A DNA stretch of 64,000 nucleotides from the NCBI RefSeq assembly GCF_002233755.1, contig NZ_NIFO01000011.1, positions 1 through 64,000 of the forward strand, written 5' to 3'. Positions 19,661 through 28,948 of the stretch are shown here, one piece after another; position 1 is the stretch's first letter, and the number at the start of each line of letters is the position of its first letter. The translations under genes and the position numbers were made by a program. The notes beneath the pieces were generated by a model. The model did not search any database and was not told the DNA's origin. It saw only the letters and a program-made list of their open reading frames with translations. The DNA comes from Acinetobacter piscicola. Lineage in GTDB: Bacteria > Pseudomonadota > Gammaproteobacteria > Pseudomonadales > Moraxellaceae.

Positions 19661-19827
19661 TTTATTCTTAAACCTTCTTTATGTTCACTATTCGTACTAT
19701 AATAGAAGCGTATCTGTAAATGTTCCGACCAAAACTAAACATCTAATTTTAGATAATTCTCCATTCTCAAAATTTTGCTAAATCTTATACCTATTTAAAT
19801 GCTTTTTTAATATCTGAAGCCTGTTGT

Positions 19828-19903
19828 GGGTTGTTAGCTCAGTTGGGAGAGCAGTAGGCTCTTAATCTATTGGTCGTGGGTTCGAACCCCACACAACCCA
19901 CCA
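19828..19903 (+). tRNA. tRNA-Lys (anticodon CUU)
   Basis: A 76-base cloverleaf with encoded CCA. The acceptor stem is GGGTTGT/ACAACCC; the anticodon arm GTAGG-CTCTTAA-TCTAT gives anticodon CTT with G-U pairs at both stem ends; the T arm has GTGGG/CCCAC. It differs from the three UUU copies in every stem, so it is not a recent duplicate. It would read AAG only. Confidence 0.93.
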
Positions 19904-19983
19904 TATATTTGAAATACTGAAATTAATCTATTTTTCTAAATTTACACTCAAATTCCATATAACCAAAATATAAACTCAAATTT

Positions 19984-20013
19984 AATGTCGGAGTATTAAA
20001 TCCGACATTTTTC
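19984..20013 (+). terminator. Terminator after the tRNA cluster
   Basis: AATGTCGGA and TCCGACATT with an 8-base loop are followed by a T-run. It lies 81 bases after the last tRNA and just before the convergent kup gene, so it may serve both strands. Confidence 0.75.
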
Positions 20014-20030
20014 ATTTCAAAACTACATTT

Positions 20031-21911
20031 TTAAATTTCTATTTGGCTACCAATTTCAACCACCCGATTGGAAGGAATTTGATAAAAATCACTAATCGGA
20101 CTGGTATTCTTATGCATAGTCGAAAATACCTGCTCTCTCCATTTTGCTAAAAGCTTTTGCTGTTTAGAAATGATTCTTTCACGTGAAACAAAGAAGCTAA
20201 TTTCCATCAAATTAAATTCATAACCATATGCATTAAAAATGGTTTCAAGTACAGCTGGAATATTGGGTTGTTCTTTAAAACCATATTTCAGATGAATACG
20301 ATAGAAATTTTTATCGAGTATTTCTACATCATATCTTGCTTCACTAGGCACATAAGGTATGTCTTGCACATCAACCGTAACCAATATGTTACGTTCGTGA
20401 AGAATTTTATTGTGTTTTAAATTATGTAGAAGCGCATGAGGTACAACATTTGGTGAGCCTGTCAGGAATACGGCTGTTCCAGCAACTTTATTTAAATCAT
20501 CACCCAAATATTGAATAAAAGTCTCTAACTGCAATGTATCACTTTGCAATTTCTCTTGTAATGCTGCTTTACCATTCTTCCAAATCATCATCAAAGTGAA
20601 GACGACAGTCGCAACCAATACTGGCATCCATCCGCCAATAAAGAATTTGAGCATGTTAGAGCTTAAAAGCACCAAGTCAATTAAAATGAATGGGACAATA
20701 AATAAGACCAGTTTCCATGTCTGCCATTTCCAATAACTATAAGCCAGAAAACCGACTAAAAGCGTGTCACAGAACATCGTAACCGTAACAGCCAACCCAT
20801 ATGCTCCAGCTAAATGACTACTGGTTTTAAAGAGTAGAACCACCACGATAATCGAGATAAATAACAGCCAGTTGAGTAGTGGAATATAAATTTGCCCCAC
20901 TTCTGATTCGGAGGTATGTAGCACCGTTAAACGCGGTAAATATCCCAATTGAATGGCTTGCTTTGCCATTGAGAACACACCACTGATTAACGCTTGTGAT
21001 GCGATCACTGCAGCAGCAGTCGCAAGTACAATCATTGGGTAGAGTAATAATGCAGGAACCAATAAATAAAATGGGTTAGAAATCGCAGAAGGATCTCTGA
21101 GGAGTAAAGCACCCTGCCCTGCATAATTTAAAACCAAACAAGGCAACACTATAAAAAACCAACCCAGACGAATCGGCAGGACACCAAAATGCCCCATATC
21201 CGCATAAAGCGCCTCACCGCCTGTGACTGTCAATACAACAGCACCCATCACAAAAAAAGAAATGATCGGATTTGTAAGAATAAACGAAAGTCCCCAATGT
21301 GGACTTAAGAAGGCCAAAATTGAAGGGCTTTGGATAATACTCATTACCCCTAAACCACCTATAGCTAAAAACCACACTAAAGTAACTGGACCGAAAAATT
21401 TCCCCATGATGGCAGAGCCATGTCTTTGCACTAAAAACAAAGCCGTTAAAATACCAATACTAATGGGCAGAATAAATTTTGAAAGGGTTGGCGTAGCAAC
21501 AGACAGACCTTCAACTGCAGATAACACTGACATTGCTGGAGTAATGATTCCATCTCCAAAAAACAAAGATGCTCCGATAAATCCTAAAGCGGTAATAATT
21601 ATTTTTGTTCTATTCGATAAGCCTTTTTGACGAAGATTCAAAGCCAGCAATGCCATGATTCCACCTTCGCCATTATTGTCCGCTCGCATGATCACCATGA
21701 CATATTTAAGCGAAACAATAAGCGTAATGGTCCAAAAAATTAATGACAAAATCCCCAAGATATTGATTTCATTAATAGGCATACCATGTGTTGCATGAAA
21801 ACTTTCTTTGAGTGCATAGAGTGGACTCGTTCCAATATCACCAAAAACCACACCCAATGCGGCTAGAGTCAATACTGAAGTACTTGCCTTCTCAGGCGTC
21901 TGATTTTGCAT
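20031..21911 (-). CDS. kup: Low-affinity potassium transport system protein Kup
   Basis: A potassium uptake permease (KUP/HAK/KT family) of 626 residues. The N-terminus has the family signature [20 protein letters not shown], and about 12 membrane helices follow, including [12 protein letters not shown], a strongly conserved KUP block. A hydrophilic cytoplasmic C-terminal domain occupies the last 170 residues or so. It most likely works as a proton-potassium symporter in the inner membrane. It is monocistronic, between the tRNA terminator and a lipoprotein gene. No potassium- or nucleotide-sensing leader was recognised upstream. Confidence 0.95.
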   Translation of the reverse strand: MQNQTPEKASTSVLTLAALGVVFGDIGTSPLYALKESFHATHGMPINEINILGILSLIFWTITLIVSLKYVMVIMRADNNGEGGIMALLALNLRQKGLSNRTKIIITALGFIGASLFFGDGIITPAMSVLSAVEGLSVATPTLSKFILPISIGILTALFLVQRHGSAIMGKFFGPVTLVWFLAIGGLGVMSIIQSPSILAFLSPHWGLSFILTNPIISFFVMGAVVLTVTGGEALYADMGHFGVLPIRLGWFFIVLPCLVLNYAGQGALLLRDPSAISNPFYLLVPALLLYPMIVLATAAAVIASQALISGVFSMAKQAIQLGYLPRLTVLHTSESEVGQIYIPLLNWLLFISIIVVVLLFKTSSHLAGAYGLAVTVTMFCDTLLVGFLAYSYWKWQTWKLVLFIVPFILIDLVLLSSNMLKFFIGGWMPVLVATVVFTLMMIWKNGKAALQEKLQSDTLQLETFIQYLGDDLNKVAGTAVFLTGSPNVVPHALLHNLKHNKILHERNILVTVDVQDIPYVPSEARYDVEILDKNFYRIHLKYGFKEQPNIPAVLETIFNAYGYEFNLMEISFFVSRERIISKQQKLLAKWREQVFSTMHKNTSPISDFYQIPSNRVVEIGSQIEI

Positions 21912-22148
21912 ACAGTAAAATCACATGAGTAAAATTGAAGTGATACTAGCACCAGAAATGAGTGATTTGCTGAAACCAATAAAAAACCATAATTTATTCA
22001 TTTTTAATTGTTTTTATAGTTCAATTACAACAGTACTTCGAATCTGCTTACATAACCCCAAAGAACAAAGCGCGAAATCATAAGGAAAATAGAAACTCAA
22101 GAATAATTAACTTCTATAATATGTGTTAGATCAATCTAAACAGAAAAC

Positions 22149-22811
22149 CTAATTATCCAATTTTTTCAAAACATAAGCTTTCGCTGGTGCAGGATTATTT
22201 TGGTTAAAATAACGTCTATTGCTTTCACTACTATTTAAAATTTTGTCCAAATCCATAACCAAATTATGATCTGCATCAATTTTATAGAAAAATTGCACCC
22301 CCTCTATACGGTTGATAATAATTTGATGATTCACCTCATCATAAACCCATGTATTTTTTTGATACGCACGATTTGGTTTGATGACATTATTTTCATAAGT
22401 CATTTTACCCATATGAATAATGTTGCGGTGTGCAGTTCCATCTGGAAGTAGATTGACAATAAATTCTGCATTGCCCTTTGTACAATGTACAAAACGATCC
22501 TCACAACTAATTTGAGTATAGTAACGCCCAACAAATGATTCTGCTTTTGTCGGGAGCTGTTTTGCTTGTTGGTCTACATCTTTAGGGTCTGAAGTAACAG
22601 GTAAAGTCGCTTGTCCTGCGACCTCAGTCAGTTTTTTTGCTGTATTTGTACGTTGTGAAGGATGATCTTGCTCTGCTTCATTTGCTGAACGCTGACTCAT
22701 CGCAGACTCTTCTTGATCCATAGAACTTTGTGAATCACACGCACCCAATACCAAACAAATACTCATGCTTAGTATTCTGCAAAATCCTACTTTATTTAAA
22801 TTTAAGTACAT
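22149..22811 (-). CDS. Lipoprotein with a possible NlpE-like N-terminal-type domain
   Basis: 220 residues. The N-terminus is a lipoprotein signal peptide with lipobox LVLGAC. A polar low-complexity linker (about residues 28-90) follows, then a beta-rich domain starting VGRYYTQISCEDRFVHCTKG. Paired cysteines, a LLPDGTAHRN strand, a TWVYDE strand and a final MDLDKIL give the look of the NlpE/DUF4377-type small barrel. Copper or surface sensing is known for NlpE, but the similarity here is weak, so function is open. It is transcribed alone, with no obvious terminator. Confidence 0.6.
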   Translation of the reverse strand: MYLNLNKVGFCRILSMSICLVLGACDSQSSMDQEESAMSQRSANEAEQDHPSQRTNTAKKLTEVAGQATLPVTSDPKDVDQQAKQLPTKAESFVGRYYTQISCEDRFVHCTKGNAEFIVNLLPDGTAHRNIIHMGKMTYENNVIKPNRAYQKNTWVYDEVNHQIIINRIEGVQFFYKIDADHNLVMDLDKILNSSESNRRYFNQNNPAPAKAYVLKKLDN

Positions 22812-23117
22812 GAATCAAAAACCACATTATACTGAGTAAATACATATCAAATTTTGATTGTGAATATGAGTATATTATTGTGTTGTTTCAATTGACGAAA
22901 TCATCTCAATTCATTTTTTACAAAAGTATAAAAAAGTACAGCCTATATTGAAGATTAATGTTTTAAACAAGCCCATGAATTCACAAAAGTTTACACAATA
23001 TTTACAAATAAATAGCGGATTCCCCTTTAATAAATTCACACGATCACCATTTAATAAATATGCGATAAACATCAATAATGATGTTACAGCTTATTTTTAA
23101 TGCTTAAGGAGACTTTG
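22812..23117. other. Divergent intergenic region, lipoprotein/pspC
   Basis: This AT-rich region of about 306 bases has no gene. AACATCA and TGATGTT form a dyad at 23068-23085, 33 bases before the pspC start, a possible operator. ATTTAATAAAT also occurs as a short direct repeat around 23050. The promoters of both divergent genes must lie here. Confidence 0.4.
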
Positions 23118-23381
23118 ATGGCCAATGCTGGTTTATATCGTTCTAGCCGACATAACATGATCGCCGGTGTAATGGGCGGTATTGCTGAACGTTTTGGTTG
23201 GAATGTCACATTATTACGTATCATCTTCATTTTGGTATCGTGTTTGAGTGCCGCTTTCCCTGGAATTATTGTGTATTTAGTGCTTTGGTTACTTATTCCA
23301 AAGCAAGAGCTTCGATTAGATGGCCCACAAAGCTATCAGCAACATCAGGTTCGAACAGTGATTGATGAAAAAATAAGATAA
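23118..23381 (+). CDS. PspC domain protein
   Basis: 87 residues forming one PspC domain: LYRSSRHNMIAGVMGGIAER, then GWNVTLLRIIFILVSCLSAAFPG and a hydrophobic VYLVLWLLIPK end. PspC in enterics is a membrane partner of the phage shock regulator PspA, but no pspA or pspB is near, so a stand-alone envelope role is more likely. ATG at 23118 with AAGGAG upstream is preferred over the earlier in-frame ATG at 23100. A strong terminator follows. Confidence 0.85.
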   Translation: MANAGLYRSSRHNMIAGVMGGIAERFGWNVTLLRIIFILVSCLSAAFPGIIVYLVLWLLIPKQELRLDGPQSYQQHQVRTVIDEKIR

Positions 23382-23414
23382 CTGATTTAACACCAATTTA
23401 GCTTTTCTTTTTCT

Positions 23415-23451
23415 GCTACGCCAGTTCCCCCAAACTGACGTAGCTTTTTTT
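23415..23451 (+). terminator. Rho-independent terminator after pspC
   Basis: GCTACGCCAGTT and AACTGACGTAGC form a 12-bp stem with one mismatch, followed by a run of T. Confidence 0.85.
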
Positions 23452-23496
23452 ATGTTTGAATTTTTTATGTTTTCTATGTATGAAATAAACTAAAAA

Positions 23497-24642
23497 TTAA
23501 ATCGGATGCGTTGCTCGATTGAGCTGTTGTTGCATCACCGCAATCATGTCTGCTCGACTAATAATTCCCACCAGTTTTTGGTTTTCAACCACTGGAATAT
23601 AATTAAATGAACGCTCAACAAAGTAAGGCACCAAATCCTGTATCGGTTGAGTAGGCTGTGCCGTTACGACTTTACGATCCATAATTTGTTTCACAAGATG
23701 TTCCCATGAAGCTCTCGGGTCTGCTGCTCGCTTAAACCACTCCACTACTTCATAAAGTGCCAGTGTGCCCACCAATTGATGCTCTGTATTGATCACGGGG
23801 AGACTCATTAAATTGACATGCTTAAATTTAACCAATGCATCCTGAATTTCTTCTTGTTCTTGTAAGCAAATCACATCCTTAGTCATAATGTCTTGGCAAA
23901 GATATTGGTTCACTGCTCTCGCATTGGCCTTTTCTTGCGCTTCTAAAATGATTTTTTGTAAGTCATATTCACTGATATCTAACAACTCTGTTTGATGCTC
24001 TAAAACATCGTGAATATCTTGTGGTTGGATCGTGACTTTCTGTGTAGGCGTTGGATCTTTAGAACGCGTATTCAGCTGTGCAACTTGTGGATACTGTTTA
24101 CCCAATAAGCGGTTAAAAATAATCGCAATCACTAAAAGTAAGACTGAGTTTAAAAGCACTGGATAAAAAATAAAGTGATAACCCAGTTGATGAACAGATT
24201 CCCCACCCAGTACCGCTGTAATCGCCACAGCACCACTAGGTGGATGCAATGAGTCAGTGGTCATCATCAAAAAGATTGCCAATGCAACAGCAACACTAAA
24301 CGCTTCGGTTAAATTAGGGATATACATGGCACAGGTAACACCAATAATGCCTGCAATTGTATTTCCAACCACCATATTCCACGGCTGTGCTAAAGGACTG
24401 GCTGGCACTGCAAATAGCAAGACAGATGAAGCGCCCATTGGTGCGATATACCATGCATTTAAATCACCGAGAACATACCAGCTGATTAATGATGATATTG
24501 CTAAACCAAGTAAAGCCCCAATACCACAAAGTAAACGGTCTTTTAGGGGTAAAACTTTAAAATTTGGCTTTAAGGTATTTAACCATTCAAGTTGCGTATG
24601 AAACACGACAGTCCTTCGCTTTTGCACTTTTGAAGTGCGCAA
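23497..24642 (-). CDS. HPP family membrane protein with a C-terminal CBS pair
   Basis: 381 residues. The N-terminal half is an HPP domain: four to five helices containing the conserved IAPMGASSVLLFAVPASPLA, then QPWNMVVGN and the family's SLHPPSGAVA motif. The C-terminal third (about residues 255-375) is a tandem CBS pair, including CQDIMTKDVICLQ and VKQIMDRKVVTAQ, likely to bind adenine nucleotides. HPP proteins have been linked to nitrite transport in chloroplasts and cyanobacteria; the bacterial substrate is uncertain. It is monocistronic, convergent with pspC across that gene's terminator. Confidence 0.88.
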   Translation of the reverse strand: MRTSKVQKRRTVVFHTQLEWLNTLKPNFKVLPLKDRLLCGIGALLGLAISSLISWYVLGDLNAWYIAPMGASSVLLFAVPASPLAQPWNMVVGNTIAGIIGVTCAMYIPNLTEAFSVAVALAIFLMMTTDSLHPPSGAVAITAVLGGESVHQLGYHFIFYPVLLNSVLLLVIAIIFNRLLGKQYPQVAQLNTRSKDPTPTQKVTIQPQDIHDVLEHQTELLDISEYDLQKIILEAQEKANARAVNQYLCQDIMTKDVICLQEQEEIQDALVKFKHVNLMSLPVINTEHQLVGTLALYEVVEWFKRAADPRASWEHLVKQIMDRKVVTAQPTQPIQDLVPYFVERSFNYIPVVENQKLVGIISRADMIAVMQQQLNRATHPI

Positions 24643-24727
24643 TTATACGATGTTGTTCTAGTAAGGTGTATTTATTATCCATCTTAAATGTATAAGTATT
24701 TCTACTAAATTTCTCATCTATTGATTT

Positions 24728-25144
24728 TTACTGCGCATATTCAGTCAATTGTTCTACTCTTGTACCATATTCTTTCATTGGACAAAATGCATACATCGGA
24801 GAACCAATATAAGTACCTGCATTTTTGCACTCTTGATCAACATAGTTTTTCCAAAGTTGTTGTGATTTCATAATATCTTTGTAGCGTTCAGGCTGTTGAT
24901 ACTTTTCACTGTGTTGCTTGATTTGATCTAACAAAGCGACTATCTGTTTTTCATACGTGGCTTTGGTTTTCTGACTGCAAAATTCCACCACCGCATTATT
25001 AATATTGCCCAAATCTAATTTTTGAATGGTTTGGTCAACACATTGGCTATAAGCATCAGGTGAACTATTTTGAGGATCTGCATAAGCAAATGTGGAACAA
25101 ATAAGTGTAGCTAAAATAATCGTTGTCATGCATGCTTTCATCAT
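24728..25144 (-). CDS. Secreted LprI/DUF1311-like protein
   Basis: 138 residues with a signal peptide ending near ICSTFAYA/DP. The mature part is helical with several cysteines, and its end (QLWKNYVDQECKNAG, PMYAFCPMKEYGTRVEQL) follows the W..Y....C...G....C....T..R...L pattern of the DUF1311 domain. That domain is found in LprI, which was reported to inhibit lysozyme. Lysozyme inhibition here is only a possibility. It is divergent from a small membrane gene 26 bases away, so the two may share a promoter region. Confidence 0.65.
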   Translation of the reverse strand: MMKACMTTIILATLICSTFAYADPQNSSPDAYSQCVDQTIQKLDLGNINNAVVEFCSQKTKATYEKQIVALLDQIKQHSEKYQQPERYKDIMKSQQLWKNYVDQECKNAGTYIGSPMYAFCPMKEYGTRVEQLTEYAQ

Positions 25145-25170
25145 GTTTTATCTCTTTGTTGTTTTAAGCC

Positions 25171-25617
25171 ATGCGTCAATATAATAACAAAATCATTTTA
25201 AAAGCCTTATTTTTTGCACCGATTTTTATTCAGCTCTTCCTCGCCATTTTATTTATTTTGATAAATCATGTATATAGTATGCAATCTATCCTCACTGTGT
25301 GTGGGATTAGCCTGATCATTTATATGCTTTATTGTGTGATTGTGATTCCAATTGCTTATGCTATTTCAGTCTTACTTTCACGCCGATATTGGCTCAACTT
25401 TTTTACAATTATGATCGGTTCACTATTGATGTGGCTCATAGTTATGCTGATTGCTTATTTCGTTTTTACTGGCTCATTTCCTCCCTCAATATCGGCACTT
25501 GTTTCAGCTTGGTATTTGTATGGCTTTGCAGTATTTGTAGGCTGTTGTTATTGGTCAAGTTTAAAATTATTTTCACGCCCTATTCTACCAAACAATAAAG
25601 ACCAAGCAATAAAATAA
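25171..25617 (+). CDS. Small four-helix membrane protein of unknown function
   Basis: 148 residues with four hydrophobic helices: APIFIQLFLAILFILI, ILTVCGISLIIYMLYCVIV, FFTIMIGSLLMWLIVMLIAY and a last helix around YGFAVFVGCCYWSS. Ends are polar and basic. I recognise no family. It is a real coding candidate because a hairpin terminator overlaps its stop codon and hydrophobicity is regular. The start is uncertain as no clear ribosome binding site is seen. Confidence 0.6.
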   Translation: MRQYNNKIILKALFFAPIFIQLFLAILFILINHVYSMQSILTVCGISLIIYMLYCVIVIPIAYAISVLLSRRYWLNFFTIMIGSLLMWLIVMLIAYFVFTGSFPPSISALVSAWYLYGFAVFVGCCYWSSLKLFSRPILPNNKDQAIK

Positions 25618-25643
25618 AAACCTACGAAATTTCATAGGTTTTT
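25616..25643. terminator. Bidirectional terminator
   Basis: AAAAACCTA and TAGGTTTTT flank a GAAATTTC core. A-run and T-run on the two sides let it serve both convergent genes, the small membrane protein and the AztD-like gene. Confidence 0.8.
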
Positions 25644-25672
25644 AAATCATCATTTAACTCAACAAGGTTATT

Positions 25673-26929
25673 TTACTTGCTTGGATTACCAACCCAAGTG
25701 AATGTATTGGGGACATCTGTGAGTTGAATGCTTTGTAGGATTTTTGGTGTTTTCAAATCAATTTCAAGAATTTTCTTTGCATTTGTATCATTAATAAAAA
25801 TGCTTTCAGAGGCAGCATTGACCACCAAACGGCTTTTGACTAACTCAGTAGCGACTGGGTTTTCAATCACATTGAGTTTCCCAACCACACTCCAATTCCC
25901 TGTATCTATAATATGTAATGTTCCTGCACTATCTAAAATAACAAAATATTTCCCAGTCGCATTCATCACATGCTGTAGACGCTTAACTGGTGTTATGCCA
26001 TCACTTTCTTTAGTACCTTTAGCCCAGTCAAAATTCATTGCATTTAAATTTTTAGGGTCAATGATAAACATATCCCCTGTGCCCGTCGCAAATCCAACCA
26101 ATTGATTTAGCTTTTCATGTCCAACGATCGTTGTAATACGTTGATCGATTGAGATTTTTTTGTCGTTAAATCGATTACCATTTTGCTCAACCACCAATAC
26201 GCCATCTAGACACCCAAAGGCCGTATAATTTGCAATTGATCCTGCACCATGTAATTTGTCACATGGATTAAGCAAAGTTTGTTCTTCATGAAAATGGTCT
26301 CCATGCAGTTCATAGCTTTTGACCATACTTAAAATATTAGAATCTTTGGGTAAATATGTACTTAAAACATAATTCCCACGAGGCTCTGCAACACCGTGAT
26401 GTTTTACAGGCAGTTGCTGAGTGGCGATTGACTGTTTCTCAATGGCAAGATCATTAAAATAATCAAATTTAGAAGTTTCTGTTTCACTACCATCATAAAA
26501 AATCGCAGCTTGCCCATTAAAACTACGGAAATGTGTAGGTTTAGCGCCTTTAAACTGATAGGTCAGTAAATTAGGCGTATTGATCTGCAACTTATTATCT
26601 TTGAGGAAAATACCACTATCTGCAAACTGTACAATACCTTCATTACGACTTAATAAAACAGCAAAACGCGATTGTGGACTGCTATACATCGCCACAGGTG
26701 CTGTGCTGAGTGCGATTGTATTGATATTCTTTTTATCATTTAAATCATATACAGAAAGCAATGGCCTTTCAGTATCGGCATTTGCAATCACCAAACGTCC
26801 TTGATGCTCTGTTTTAGGAACGGATGGCTGAGTGACGGAACGCTGAGTATCGGAATCATCATCCCCACACCCTGCCAGTAAAACGCTGCTAAACAGTAGC
26901 CCCATCAACAATTTTTGAGGAATCATCAT
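25673..26929 (-). CDS. AztD-like zinc-binding beta-propeller lipoprotein, Zur-controlled
   Basis: 418 residues. The signal peptide ends in lipobox LLAGC (Cys21), so the protein is a lipoprotein, followed by an Asp-rich tail. The rest forms short repeated beta strands of a seven-bladed propeller. His-rich sites are VKHHGVAEP (His177-178), ELHGDHFHEE (His209, 212, 214) and CDKLHG (Cys223, His227), with FGCLDGVL (Cys240). This layout resembles AztD, a periplasmic metallochaperone that hands zinc to the AztC binding protein. No aztABC genes are near. A near-consensus Zur box 36 bases upstream supports a role in zinc shortage. Exact function is inferred. Confidence 0.75.
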   Translation of the reverse strand: MMIPQKLLMGLLFSSVLLAGCGDDDSDTQRSVTQPSVPKTEHQGRLVIANADTERPLLSVYDLNDKKNINTIALSTAPVAMYSSPQSRFAVLLSRNEGIVQFADSGIFLKDNKLQINTPNLLTYQFKGAKPTHFRSFNGQAAIFYDGSETETSKFDYFNDLAIEKQSIATQQLPVKHHGVAEPRGNYVLSTYLPKDSNILSMVKSYELHGDHFHEEQTLLNPCDKLHGAGSIANYTAFGCLDGVLVVEQNGNRFNDKKISIDQRITTIVGHEKLNQLVGFATGTGDMFIIDPKNLNAMNFDWAKGTKESDGITPVKRLQHVMNATGKYFVILDSAGTLHIIDTGNWSVVGKLNVIENPVATELVKSRLVVNAASESIFINDTNAKKILEIDLKTPKILQSIQLTDVPNTFTWVGNPSK

Positions 26930-26943
26930 TTTAATTCTCCTAT

Positions 26944-26957
26944 AGAATGATCATTCT
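26944..26957. promoter_or_regulatory. Perfect 14-bp palindrome next to the Zur box
   Basis: AGAATGATCATTCT lies between the Zur box and the start codon, near the expected transcription start. It could be a second operator. It shares the AATGAT/ATCATT half sites of Fur boxes but is too short to call one. Confidence 0.35.
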
Positions 26958-26964
26958 TATAATT

Positions 26965-26987
26965 GAAATGTTATAACATAACATTTA
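26965..26987 (-). promoter_or_regulatory. Zur box upstream of the AztD-like gene
   Basis: AAATGTTAT and ATAACATTT form perfect 9-bp arms around AAC. Compared with the gammaproteobacterial Zur consensus (GAAATGTTATA, one base, TATAACATTTC), 21 of 23 positions agree. It lies 36 bases upstream of the start codon and next to a TATAAG -10-like element, the right place for repression by zinc-loaded Zur. Confidence 0.82.
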
Positions 26988-27073
26988 CAGAAAAACAAAA
27001 TTGCATTTGCAGGGTGTTGTTATTGGGGAATGCTTGTTAAACTTCAAAACGAATAAATTTATAAATAACAAAT

Positions 27074-27871
27074 ATGTTTGCTCAACTCGGCATAGAATAC
27101 CAATCTGAAATTTTCGCTTCTCTCATAACATTTTGGTGTATTTTTCTTATCGTTCTATTGAGCAAACCAAAAACTCTTAAACTAGGCTTATTTCTAATCT
27201 TTTTAAGTTTTTGTTTAATGTCTGTAACTTGTCATCATCTTATTAAAAATCAACTACCTAATATTAATAGCTATAAAAAAATTTGTGGAATATATCAAAA
27301 TAACATTTACGAACCATCAACAAGAGGAAAAGGCCGTTATAAATTCAATTTTTTATTAGATGGATATGGAACATATAGTTATTATATTAACGATACTAAA
27401 ATGATCCACTACAAATTCGAAAGCTCTAAATATTTGAATTTAAATACCTTAAAAAATAACCAACCCGTTTGCTTACATGTGAACGTCAACATATATAACC
27501 CAAATAGAATTAATGATCTTCTGGATATAGAATATATTGATTCCAATTATGAATTTATATTTAAAAAAATTTGCGGTCAGCAAGTTGCTACTCACTATGT
27601 GTTTGGCATGGAAAAAATCAAAGATAATCCATACGACTTAATTTTTGACTTAGATTATTATGGACAATATTCGTTGTACATCCCGCCTCAAACCACGACA
27701 AGATCAACCGTTATTGGTGAAGTAAATTATACGAATACACATCAAAGGGTATGCCTAATTGCAAAAATTCCAAAAGTAAATTTAGCAAAACAAGATTACT
27801 TAAAAAATTCAGATATATTAATGATCGAGCTAGTTGATAAATCATCGTTACAAAGTTATAGAAAACAATAA
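27074..27871 (+). CDS. Hypothetical membrane-anchored protein with two copies of a KICG domain
   Basis: 265 residues; no family recognised. Two helices lie at the N-terminus (about 12-30 and 36-56), then two similar extracytoplasmic domains. Each starts KICG, contains an F..D..G.Y..Y strand (FLLDGYGTYSYYI and FDLDYYGQYSLYI) and ends at a VCL segment (QPVCLHV and QRVCLIAKI). The DNA is more AT-rich than flanking core genes, and the ATG lacks a clear ribosome binding site. The internal duplication and regular topology argue that it is a real gene. It lies just before the glyQ promoter. Confidence 0.65.
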   Translation: MFAQLGIEYQSEIFASLITFWCIFLIVLLSKPKTLKLGLFLIFLSFCLMSVTCHHLIKNQLPNINSYKKICGIYQNNIYEPSTRGKGRYKFNFLLDGYGTYSYYINDTKMIHYKFESSKYLNLNTLKNNQPVCLHVNVNIYNPNRINDLLDIEYIDSNYEFIFKKICGQQVATHYVFGMEKIKDNPYDLIFDLDYYGQYSLYIPPQTTTRSTVIGEVNYTNTHQRVCLIAKIPKVNLAKQDYLKNSDILMIELVDKSSLQSYRKQ

Positions 27872-27891
27872 AAGATATTCTCATAACTCCT

Positions 27892-27920
27892 TTGCCACTC
27901 ACTCGCAAAATCCTTATACT
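27892..27920 (+). promoter_or_regulatory. Sigma70-type promoter of glyQS
   Basis: TTGCCA and TATACT are separated by 17 bases, both near consensus, and end 38 bases before the glyQ ATG. Confidence 0.65.
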
Positions 27921-27958
27921 TAGAACCAATTTTTTCTTATATTTATAATGGATGCTGC

Positions 27959-28948
27959 ATGAGTCGCGCCATATCGCATATTGATACATTCCAAGGCTTA
28001 ATTCTTGCCTTACAAAACTACTGGGCTGAACAAGGTTGTGTCATTTTACAACCTTACGATATGGAAATGGGTGCAGGGACATTCCACACTGCAACATTCT
28101 TACGCGCACTTGGGCCTGAAACTTGGAACGCAGCATACGTTCAACCCTCACGCCGTCCTAAAGATGGTCGTTATGGTGAAAACCCAAACCGTTTACAGCA
28201 CTACTACCAGTTCCAAGTGGTACTCAAACCAAACCCAGACAATATCCAACAACTTTACCTAGACTCATTAGAAGCGATTGGTATCGATACCCTCACTCAC
28301 GATATTCGTTTCGTAGAAGACAACTGGGAATCTCCAACACTCGGTGCTTGGGGCTTAGGTTGGGAAGTTTGGTTAAACGGTATGGAAGTGACTCAGTTTA
28401 CTTACTTCCAACAAGTCGGTGGTGTTGAATGTTACCCAGTAACAGGTGAAATCACTTACGGTCTTGAACGTTTGGCAATGTACCTACAAGGTGTCGACTC
28501 TGTTTACGATCTTGTTTGGACCAAAGGTCAGTTTGGTACAGTGACTTATGGTGATGTATTCCATCAAAATGAAGTGGAGCAATCGACCTATAACTTTGAA
28601 TATGCCAACGTTGAAAAAATGTTTGAATTATTCGATTTCTATGAAGCTGAAGCAACTCGCTTAATTGAAGCTGAACTTCCACTGCCTGCGTATGAACAAG
28701 TGATTAAAGCATCACACAGCTTTAACTTGCTCGATGCACGTGGTGCGATTTCTGTGACTGAGCGTCAACGCTATATTTTACGTGTACGTACTTTGGCACG
28801 TTCAATTGCGCAAAGTTATGTGGCTGCTCGTGCCAAGCTTGGTTTCCCAATGGCAGAACCGCATTTACGTGATGAAGTTTTAGCGCAACTGAAAGCTCAG
28901 GTTGAAGCGGAAGCGGCTCAAGCAGAAAAATCAGCGGAGAACAAATAA
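27959..28948 (+). CDS. glyQ: Glycine--tRNA ligase alpha subunit
   Basis: Catalytic subunit of the tetrameric bacterial glycyl-tRNA synthetase, 329 residues. The start [20 protein letters not shown] and the class II motif 2 region ([21 protein letters not shown], spread over residues 43-63) are characteristic, as are [20 protein letters not shown] and the [15 protein letters not shown] motif 3 region. It attaches glycine to tRNA-Gly using ATP. The stop overlaps the glyS start (TAATG), so the two are translationally coupled. A good promoter precedes it. The C-terminal tail is Ala/Glu-rich. Confidence 0.97.
   Translation: MSRAISHIDTFQGLILALQNYWAEQGCVILQPYDMEMGAGTFHTATFLRALGPETWNAAYVQPSRRPKDGRYGENPNRLQHYYQFQVVLKPNPDNIQQLYLDSLEAIGIDTLTHDIRFVEDNWESPTLGAWGLGWEVWLNGMEVTQFTYFQQVGGVECYPVTGEITYGLERLAMYLQGVDSVYDLVWTKGQFGTVTYGDVFHQNEVEQSTYNFEYANVEKMFELFDFYEAEATRLIEAELPLPAYEQVIKASHSFNLLDARGAISVTERQRYILRVRTLARSIAQSYVAARAKLGFPMAEPHLRDEVLAQLKAQVEAEAAQAEKSAENK

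Noticed and set aside
21223..21630. 135-codon plus-strand ORF inside kup
   Set aside because: It lies antisense to conserved kup membrane helices and has Pro/Lys-rich composition typical of antisense frames.
23118..23381. PspC gene considered as part of a phage-shock operon
   Set aside because: No pspA, pspB or pspF is nearby and terminators isolate it.
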